Shown here one piece after another: positions 57,026-64,000 of a stretch of DNA of 64,000 nt. Made by a program: the position numbers and the translations under genes. How positions within the stretch are numbered: position 1 is the stretch's first letter; every line of letters starts with the position of its first letter. The stretch is from Primulina eburnea (Eukaryota; Streptophyta; Magnoliopsida; Lamiales; Gesneriaceae). The notes beneath the pieces were generated by a model. The model was given only the letters and a program-made list of their open reading frames with translations, was not told the DNA's origin and ran no database searches. Location of the stretch: assembly GCF_022965805.1 (NCBI RefSeq), contig NC_133117.1, positions 12,610,183-12,674,182 on the forward strand. The letters run 5' to 3'.

Positions 57026-58606
57026 CAAACGACATTCCTTCAGAAAGAAAAGGGAAATCGAAGGCTTCGGGGGAAAATAGCTTTTGATTTCAGAATTTGA
57101 TTTACGATCAATCCGTCTGTTAGATTTTAAATCCGACTTCGGTACCGAACTCCTATCGACGTAGGCTACAACTGGACGTAAGTTTTACTACGTTTTGGCA
57201 TGTTTGGAAATTATGATGTTGTTAGAATTGAATACACGTCATATATGTTGTTCTTGACATGTTAGACAACGTAGAATCGAAGTCAGATTAAGAAACGGAC
57301 TGATTATGAAATTGTTATGAATTTCAGAATTAAATTGACTAGAATTGATATCAGATTGGTACCGTGGTTGATTGTAAATGTTTGGAATTGATATAGACTG
57401 GTATAGTATTATCAGTATCGCAAGATTGTACGGTTGTACCGTCAGAATTTGATAAAACAGAGATGTTATGATTTGATTAGAATATTGATACAGAATATTG
57501 ATATTGTCATTGCAAGATTGAACAGTGACAGACTTCGAATCAAGACTTTGATTGTATCAGATCAACAGCAAGAAAGGTATAAATAAATGTTGATTCGGGA
57601 TTGCACAACTCGAGTTAGGTTTGACTTGAGTTTCCCTAAATCACATACTTTACTTTATTGCATTGATATTTCCAGATTATCAGGCTGATATGTTAATGTA
57701 TTGACTTAGAACAAAGTCAGAGTCCGAGTCTAGGGCAGATCAGCCTAGTTAGGGCAGAACCGCCGAGTCTTTCTCAGAACCGATAAGACTCTAGACTTAC
57801 GGTGTATCGAAGAGTTTTAGATGTAGATCGACTTCTATCTCAGATACTCGATACAGAATACCAAAGTCTAAATTAGATTGGGATCCCTAGATTTGAGATA
57901 AGATAAGATTAGATCACGAGTCATTGATTCATGTAGTCAGATTAGATACATGCTTCGATGTTTTTTTATGCTTTTATATATGTTTTATATGATTGCATTT
58001 AATACATTGTTTATACTGGGATATTTATATCTCACCGGAGTTATCCGGTTGTTGTCTTGTTTGTATGTGTGCATGACAACAGGTGGGACAGGTACAGGGT
58101 CACAGAGATGAAGACAGACTGAGATTAGAGTGGTGATACCGGACTTGGACTAGAGCTAGGGTTTGAACACTTGATAGTAGTTGTTGAACCAGAGTTTGTA
58201 TAATTGTATATTTTATCAGATTTATACTTTTATACTGATATGTATAGGAGTTTGATTCCATTACCTTCCGCATTTTAAAAAAAAAATTAGACCCTGTTTA
58301 TTATAATTGATTAATTAGTCCCAATCACGATTAACAAAGATGATTAGCGTCCGGGTCCCCACACACTAAGTGGAAGCAAAGGCACGGACCCCGTGCTCGG
58401 GTCCGTGTCCGGGTCCGTGTGGCCACTGTACGTCGAAACCTGCGAGAAATCTTATACACTGCCTACACACCCAATATTGACACTTGAATATAATGGTTCA
58501 ACCCCTTAAGACCCTTCTTAGGACACCATAACATTGCATCAAAACTTATACCAACACCTCAAAACACGACGTCCACTATAATGCAAATAAATCATGCATC
58601 GCTAAA

Positions 58607-58792
58607 CACGACGTCCACTATAATGCATCCCATCAGATTTATTTGCATTATTCTAAAAATTTTTCCTTCGAAATTGATCAGATTCATGATCCGCTCAAAC
58701 TACTATCATCATACATAAATTTTACGCATAAAAACAATGCAATACAATATATGACTTGATCGACACAGCAAGAACAGGTTATACGTGCCAAC
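58607..58792. repeat. Scrambled LTR micro-segments
   Basis: A 24-bp segment at 58562-58585 is repeated at 58604-58627. A short plus-oriented LTR-start piece (about 58636-58656) follows, then a minus piece of LTR positions about 950-808 ending at 58789. Several switches of position and orientation occur within about 230 bp. Confidence 0.87.
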
Positions 58793-60360
58793 TGTAGTGC
58801 CCAATTTCAATGCACGTATAACCCATGCATTCATTTAATTATTTAATCATTTAAATTAATTTTAAATGAGATTTAGCGATGCATGATTTATTTGCATTAT
58901 AGTGGACGTCGTGTTTTGAGGTGTTGGTATAAGTTTTGATGCAATGTTATGGTGTCCTAAGAAGGGTTTTAAGGGGTTGAACCATTATATTCAAGTGTCA
59001 ATATTGGGTATGTAGGCAGTGTATAAGATTTCTCGCAGGTTTCGACGTACAGTGGCCACACGGACCCGGACACGGACCCGAGCACGGGGTCCGTGCCTTT
59101 GCTTCCACTTAGTGCGTCTAGGCAGTACGTACACGGACCCCCACCCGGACCCTCACACGGGGTCCGTGTCTTCGTGTTTCAGTCGATGTCTTCTTCCAGA
59201 GCCTACACGGACCCCCATCCGGATCCAAGCACGGGGTCCGTGCCTTTTCATTTTCACGACACGTACCTTACAGTAGGTAGACGGACCCGTACACGGACCC
59301 GGGCTAGGGGTCCGTGTACACACTGTTTGGGAAAAATAATTTTTGATACTTTTAAGTTTGAAGTTATGGCTTAGTGCAAGGATTATTAAGGTCATGTCTT
59401 GGATAATTATAGAAGGTCCTAAGGTATGATCGAGCTTGAGAGTAAGTATGATTTCTACGTCTAAGTTATGCATGTTAAGCCTTTGAATTCATGTTAGTAC
59501 GTTGCAGCAACTACCCCGGTCGAAGTCCAACGAATCCCTCAACGCCAAGTAAGTATGTTGACGTGCAAAGAAAATATGTTTAAGTTTTTGAGGTATGCTA
59601 AATGTCTTGTGACCATATTATGTTAGGATTGGAAAGCGTTAAATTATGAACGGAGACCAATCCGCCCGTTAAATTATGAACGGGTTAGATCGTGGTTGTG
59701 AAGCGTTAAATTATGAACGTGGATCAACTGGCCTGTTAAATTATGAACATGGATCTTATGTATGCGGCAGTGGATACGTCCCTGTCAGCCCAGTACTGTG
59801 GTGTGTCTGATCAGGCGTTTATTATGTATGGGTCACTTGCTTTGAAACATGCCTCTACGCAAAATGATGAAGTTATGTATGTTTACGTATGCAGTATGTT
59901 TATGAAAGTTTATGTTGATGGCACGTCTAGTTTTGTATGTACGTATGTTCAAGCTTCAAATTATGTACGTCCTATTTTATAGTGCATGTGATTTTTATTA
60001 TGTAGTACTCGTTATTCCAGTGTATATGTGTTGAGTCTTTAGACTCACTAGACTTGATCGATGTAGGTGAGTTCGATGAGCAGGAGACAGGAGGTGGCGA
60101 CCAAGGGGCAGGCTTGGGCTGAGCGGCAGGCTAAACCCGAGGACCGCAAGTTTATGTTTATGCAAACTTTTAAAATACTCTGATGGTTTGATTTGAATGT
60201 GAGACGTTTTGAGACAGCGTTCTTTTAGAAACTTTTATTTGGTGATGGATTATTTTAAAGATATTTTATGTATGTTGGGTGACGACCGAACGGATGTTTT
60301 ATTTGATTAAAATTTTTAATTTTCCGCAAATTTCAAGTAGTAAAAGTACGGTACGTTATA
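58793..60360 (+). mobile_element. Outer 3' LTR of the Tk-A insertion (plus, internally deleted)
   Basis: LTR start at 58793, preceded by AAC as expected from the end of a polypurine tract. About 105 bp are present, then a jump at 58900 to about LTR position 1380, then continuous sequence to the LTR end at 60360, next to TSD CTGCT. The terminal TACA has become TATA. It is the right arm of the palindrome centred near 58739. Confidence 0.9.
59743..59982 (+). CDS. 79-codon LTR small ORF (copy 5)
   Basis: Intact, with Arg-to-Met at residue 3, in the outer 3' LTR. Confidence 0.25.
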   Translation: MNMDLMYAAVDTSLSAQYCGVSDQAFIMYGSLALKHASTQNDEVMYVYVCSMFMKVYVDGTSSFVCTYVQASNYVRPIL

Positions 60361-60365
60361 CTGCT
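60361..60365. other. Right target site duplication (CTGCT) of the 54.9-kb insertion
   Basis: Matches 5477-5481. The copia-1 env-like frame resumes directly after it. Confidence 0.92.
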
Positions 60366-61034
60366 GATCAGGTCATACCAACTGATATGCCAGATGACTC
60401 AATCGATCATTCCCTACAGACATCAGTTCAGATTGTGTCACCATCAACTGACCAAAAACCTTCCTCACCACCTCGGGATCAAGCAAAAATCCCTGCTGCT
60501 GATATTTCAGTTCGAAATGTTACTGAAACAATTTCGATTGATCAAGCCTTGATCGTGTCTGAACTTGATACAAGTAAACCAACCACTTCTCGACAATCCA
60601 ATCCTCCATCTTCTGCAGATTTTGATCTCATTTTTGAAGAAGTCCAACATATGCAGGACAGTATGAGTCAAATAATTACTGCCATCTCCAAAATTCAAAA
60701 TACGCAACTTTCGCACAGTCTGAAGTTGGATGATAATCAGGAATCCTTGAAAAAACTGAAAGATATTCAATCTGCTGTTACCGCTCTCTCTTTTGCAGTT
60801 GGTGATATTCAGAAAAATAGAGGTATCATGTCCAGTCTGACTGCCACTCAAGAATTAATTACACAACGCGTCGACAATGTGGAATCGCTTGTGTCTCGAA
60901 AAATTGAACTACTGCAAGTCACAATGACTACTGCTATTGAAAATATGTCATCCTCTGTCACGGTTCTTTCTTCTCACGTTCGCAAGCTATCTGACAAGAT
61001 GGATATATTTGACAAAAAGGGGGAAAGCAGCTGA
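60366..61034 (+). pseudogene. Copia-1 env-like gene, 3' half
   Basis: This open segment of 223 codons including the stop (TGA 61032-61034) continues the env-like gene cut at 5481. Codon boundaries on the two sides agree once the insertion and one TSD copy are discounted. It begins with an acidic, Ser/Thr/Pro-rich stretch. From about 60620 it becomes a long helical region with heptad-like spacing of Leu/Ile/Val, probably coiled coil, ending in KKGESS. I see no transmembrane segment or signal peptide, so the name env-like reflects only its position in the element. This half has no stop or frameshift, unlike the 5' half. The open frame also extends upstream into the LTR (from 60279), which is fortuitous. 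Confidence 0.82.
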
Positions 61035-61242
61035 AGAAACTGATATCATTTGACAAGTTATTTTATGATTCAGTTATGCTAAAGAATTAGATGAAGAATT
61101 AATCAAGCTATTATTATCAACTGATATCATTTCCTCAGACTTCTATATTATCTACAAGAAACCCAGATATTCTATGATTCAGTTGCGTAATCTATTATCA
61201 ACAAAGAGCTGAGTTAAATCTCTTGGTTTTGTCAAACACCAT

Positions 61243-61254
61243 AAAGGGGGAAAT
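61243..61254 (+). other. Polypurine tract of copia-1
   Basis: AAAGGGGGAAAT directly before the LTR start TGTTGG at 61255. The 208 bp between the env-like stop and this tract have no other feature. Confidence 0.82.
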
Positions 61255-62232
61255 TGTTGGAAACTAAATTCTGGAGTTTCACAAAACACAAATCAAACGA
61301 TCAAATCAACTAATACATGAAAGCAAATTCGGCAGCTGGACATTCAACTGAAATCAGTTGACACAAACTGATCAGTTGAGAACAGATCAGTTAAAACATT
61401 CAGCCGAAAACATTAAAGCTTCTCAACTGAAGATACCTCGGGAAAGATCATTCAACAGACAAAAAGACATATCAGACAGCAGCTGAATATGGAAAGCCGC
61501 ACTGCATAGAACAACGTATTTCGGCTATTGAGATTAATACGCCGTCGTACAATAAATGATGAAGCGGCAATCGAGAACATTGTCCAAGAAATGATAAGGT
61601 GGCAATCAACAGATACGAGAATTCAAAATTACCGTTGAAAGATAAGTCTATAAATATGACTAAAGAGCAGTTGACAAGACACACGATTGACCAATCTCAA
61701 ACTTGCCATTACTCCGTCAAAATCTCAGCTCACACTTATCAGATCTACTCGTAGCAATCAAGGCTACACATTGAGCAAACTAGCACTCTGAAATATTGAT
61801 AATTCGATAAGTGCTAAGTTCAGTTACTTACAGAGATCATTGTATTATACTAAGAGTTTCAGTTCAGGCAATAGATAAGTCCTAACTGAAGTGGGTCTGT
61901 ACAAGCGTTGTACTCGATCAAAGTCTTTTAGTGAATATCCTATCCTTGTGATAGAAGGGGTGACGTAGGAGTTATTCAATTCTCCGAACATCCAGAAACA
62001 TATTGTGTTATCTTTACTTCAGCTCTTTATTTCCAGTTAGATATTCTATCTTTCAATCAGTTTATTTTCCGCAACTGCTTATTCAGTTTAACTGATTGAT
62101 ATTGACCGATGGGATACTTAGTTCAGTTTGTAACAAAACTGAACTACCTTTTTCGAAAAACATTTAAATTCCTAGAAGTGTTTATTCAACCCCCCCTTCT
62201 AAACACTCCTTAGTCAATAACCGATCCTAACA
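61255..62232 (+). mobile_element. Copia-1 3' LTR (978 bp)
   Basis: Starts TGTTGGAAAC after the polypurine tract and ends CGATCCTAACA at 62232, where copia-2 gag sequence begins. TATAAATA at 61649-61656 is the likely promoter element, giving a U3 of roughly 420 bp. The matching 5' LTR is left of the window. Confidence 0.88.
61649..61656 (+). promoter_or_regulatory. TATA box of the copia-1 LTR
   Basis: TATAAATA within the LTR, about 395 bp from its start. Confidence 0.6.
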
Positions 62233-62382
62233 AACTGTGTTAGGCTTTAAGATTTTCAGTGGACCATCTGTGATGACATACCACATGTCATCATCTTGTG
62301 CTGCAAGAAGAGCTTGCATTCTTATCTTCCAGTCGTCAAAATCTTCCTTAGAGAACATAGGGATCTTGCTGAAGTGTGCCAT
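62233..62382 (-). pseudogene. Copia-2 gag, N-terminus only
   Basis: A second, unrelated-by-LTR copia element on the minus strand begins gag at ATG 62382, shortly after its PBS. The fifty codons visible include the conserved early copia gag segment DDWKIRMQALL followed by DMWYVITDGP, typical of the gag domain in Sirevirus-like copia elements. The gene is cut at 62233 by the 3' end of the copia-1 LTR, so copia-1 inserted into it; the remainder should lie beyond the left edge of the window. An upstream reading frame through the PBS lacks an ATG, so I take 62382 as the start. Confidence 0.85.
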
Positions 62383-62414
62383 TTGTTGTAGTTTTTCACA
62401 AACAAGAATAACCT

Positions 62415-62427
62415 GCTCTGATACCAA
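62415..62427 (-). other. Primer binding site of copia-2
   Basis: TTGGTATCAGAGC on the minus strand, just inside the LTR end at 62429. Initiator-Met type. Confidence 0.87.
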
Positions 62428-62428
62428 T

Positions 62429-63427
62429 TGTTGAGGATCGAAGTTGAGTTTAGAGGGGGGGTGAATAAACTCTACTCGTTTTTCGTTCTGATGAGGTACT
62501 AAAATCCTGTTAAGGATAGTAGTTGATATTGTGCAAATACTTTCACCTGATTACAGTAGAACGTGCGGAAACAATCTGATGAAGTAGTTGGAAAAACAAT
62601 AAAGCAGTAGACATCAGTTGTTTATGGAAGTTCGAAGATAAACTCTTCTACGTCTCTCCTTCTTCTGTTTCCAGAAGTTATAACTAAAAGACTTTGGATA
62701 TTACAGTACAACACTTGTACACACCCACTTCAGAAGGACTTACATCTCAGCCTACTGAAACTCTTAGTTTCTCAACTCACAAAAATGCGAAACACAAAGT
62801 TCTGAAAAGACTCTTTTCAGATTACAGACTTTTGATAAAATATTAGTGCAGTAAAGATCGTGAAGAGTGTAAGAATTAGTAGCACAAGATGATCTACAAA
62901 AGATCAGATATAAGCTATGAAGCGTGTGCTACTTTTCTTTGTGTTGAAATTTTAAAATGCTCATGGAAAACTGATATTCGTTTGATAAGAGAGTAGCTTT
63001 GTTCCTTGAAAATGATATTATGCGAAGTGTCGTATCGAACAAGGATTTGATCCAAGTATATATAATCGACTGAGTTCAACGTTCACAATCAGAGAAGTCT
63101 TCAGATAACTGATACAATCAACTTTATTACCGAAAAAGGTTCCTGCAGAAAAGCTATAAAACAATCAGTCTTGTTTTATACTTAATTGGGTAATATGCAT
63201 TAAATGACTCCGTATAGTATTTAATGCTGCAATTAATACTAGTACTAGGAACTCTTTAACGGTAACAATTAAGATAGCAACGTTAGAAAACGTTCTCTAC
63301 TGGTTTGTATTGTTATCCCTTTTCTACTGGTTTAGTTTTACTAGAGCAGCAGCTACTGATAAGTTATTCTGTTGTTCTGGTCTGCTGGTCTTAGTTATCA
63401 TCGCCACAATAAAATTCATGTCTAACA
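62429..63427 (-). mobile_element. Copia-2 5' LTR (999 bp)
   Basis: Sense start TGTTAGACATG at 63427 and end CCTCAACA at 62429, followed by the PBS. TATATATA at 63064-63057 is the likely TATA box. Its sequence differs from the copia-1 LTR. The left flank is gypsy gag, into which it inserted. The other LTR is outside the window, so the TSD (expected at 63428-63432) cannot be checked. Confidence 0.85.
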
Positions 63428-64000
63428 GGCTTTTTCATGGAGACATTCTTTAAAAGAGGGCAAAGTGGGACAATCTTTTGTAGAATGATCACTTTTATCA
63501 CAAATGTGACGCACAATTTCTTGAACAGATTTTAATTGACCATTATTTTTCAATTCAAGTGCCTCAATTTTCTTGATCATGTTCATCCTTGAGGGTGTAC
63601 ATAACTCCACCAGATGTGGGAGTAGAATCTTGTTTGATGGTTCGATTGTACCTATAGTGTCCCAAATTTGACCATTTTCAGCTAATGAATCGAGATACTC
63701 AATTGCCTCGTTTGGATCTTTATCTTCATATGTTCCATTACACATAAATTCAACCATTTGCCTATCTTTAGGTGTTAAGCCTTCATAAAATTGAGAAACA
63801 ACTATCCAAATTTCAAAACCATGATGTGGACAAAGATTAAGCAATTCTTTATATCTATCACATCACTAATAAAGAGTTTCTCCTTGTTTTTGAGTGAAAA
63901 TGATGATTTGCCTTTTGAAAGAATTTGTATTATGAGATGGAAAAAACTTTTTCAAAAATTGTTGTTGCGATTCACCCCAAGTTCGAATGGATTATGATCT
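63428..64000 (-). pseudogene. Decayed gypsy gag fragment at the window's right edge
   Basis: The minus-strand reading frame resembles a retrotransposon gag of the gypsy type. It contains FYEGLTPKDRQMVEFMCNG, an acidic NEAIEYLDSLAENGQ stretch, and an imperfect zinc knuckle ending HSTKDCP. Two adjacent stops (TAG 63868-63866, TGA 63865-63863) interrupt it in a segment that is otherwise continuous to the window edge. The knuckle has lost part of its usual CxxC. The 3' side is cut at 63427 by the copia-2 LTR. Which gypsy lineage it belongs to is uncertain; an Athila-like element is possible. It is the oldest visible layer of the nest. Confidence 0.75.

Larger units (their letters stand above)
56728..58363 (+). 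mobile_element. Solo LTR of a different gypsy family (1,636 bp)
   Basis: Starts TGTAATGCCC and ends GTCCCCACA, flanked by CACTA at 56723-56727 and 58364-58368. It has no PBS, polypurine tract or coding sequence, so it is a solo LTR left by LTR-LTR recombination. It contains two long GC-rich hairpins followed by a TATA tract, and a poly(A)-like run near 58276. The rest is T/A-rich sequence without ORFs. Confidence 0.92.
55707..58606 (-). mobile_element. Tk-A LTR fragment, left arm of the right-hand palindrome (split by a solo LTR)
   Basis: LTR positions about 2610 to 1240 in minus orientation, at 55707-56727 and 58364-58606. It is the mirror image of 58872-about 60128 (LTR plus). The 1,636-bp solo LTR interrupts it at 56728. 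Confidence 0.87.
5482..60360 (+). mobile_element. 54.9-kb composite Tekay-type (Tk-A) gypsy insertion inside the copia-1 env-like gene
   Basis: The insertion begins with LTR start TGTAGTGCCC at 5482 and ends with GTACGTTATA at 60360, a decayed form of the family end GTACGTTACA, both in plus orientation and flanked by CTGCT. One original integration therefore defines the borders. The interior is a mosaic of Tk-A elements and LTR pieces, mostly minus, with orientation changes near 7348, 26749, 28455, 30914, 32844, 35516, 36719 and 58793. Two younger elements (50574-54686 and 56728-58363) sit inside. The interior probably reached its present form by inversion, unequal recombination and template switching. 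Confidence 0.85.

Noticed and set aside
60279..60365. N-terminal extension of the env-like 3' half into the LTR
   Set aside because: The first 29 codons are LTR and TSD sequence. The gene proper resumes at 60366.

Overview
This window is plant (eudicot) nuclear DNA made almost entirely of LTR retrotransposons. I see no host gene, rRNA, tRNA gene or CRISPR array. The env-like gene of the outer copia element looks like a family I remember as abundant in Lamiales/Gesneriaceae genomes such as Dorcoceras. That suggests a Lamiales host, but the assignment is inference from memory.

The layout is a Russian doll. At the right edge (63428-64000, minus) is a decayed gypsy gag. It is interrupted by copia-2 (minus: LTR 62429-63427, PBS, start of gag). 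The gag of copia-2 is in turn interrupted by copia-1, a Sirevirus-like element on the plus strand: pol at 3-1670, two antisense ORFs with their own TATA boxes at 1684-2892, an env-like gene, a polypurine tract and a 3' LTR at 61255-62232. The env-like gene of copia-1 is split by one huge insertion, 5482-60360 (54,879 bp), flanked by a perfect 5-bp target site duplication (CTGCT). The reading frame is in phase on the two sides.

The insertion consists of a Tekay/Del-type chromovirus, here called Tk-A, with very long LTRs (2,804 bp where complete), a single gag-pol ORF ending in a chromodomain, and an initiator-Met PBS. Both outer LTR ends point plus, but nearly everything between 7348 and 58792 is in minus orientation, and both transitions are large palindromes. 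A single inversion with breakpoints inside the two outer LTRs would explain this. Inside are element 1 (one nonsense codon in gag-pol, full 5' LTR), elements 2 and 4 (several breaks each), two plus-strand pol fragments in a 4.39-kb tandem duplication (26.7-35.3 kb), and three tandem 2,920-bp gag-PBS-LTR units (45.3-55.2 kb). Two of those units carry a divergent subfamily (Tk-B) with a precise GT-AG intron at the gag/protease boundary.

Two later insertions are clean. One is a complete 4,113-bp gag-only (TR-GAG-like) element at 50574-54686 with TSD GGCAC and almost identical LTRs. The other is a 1,636-bp solo LTR at 56728-58363 with TSD CACTA that lies in only one arm of a palindrome.

The most unusual signal is in the LTRs. 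Three unrelated LTR families carry arrays of short GC-rich dyads. In two of them the array sits directly upstream of the TATA box. The Tk-A LTR also holds four stem-loops with an invariant AAATTATG loop and compensating stem changes, just before a conserved 79-codon ORF.
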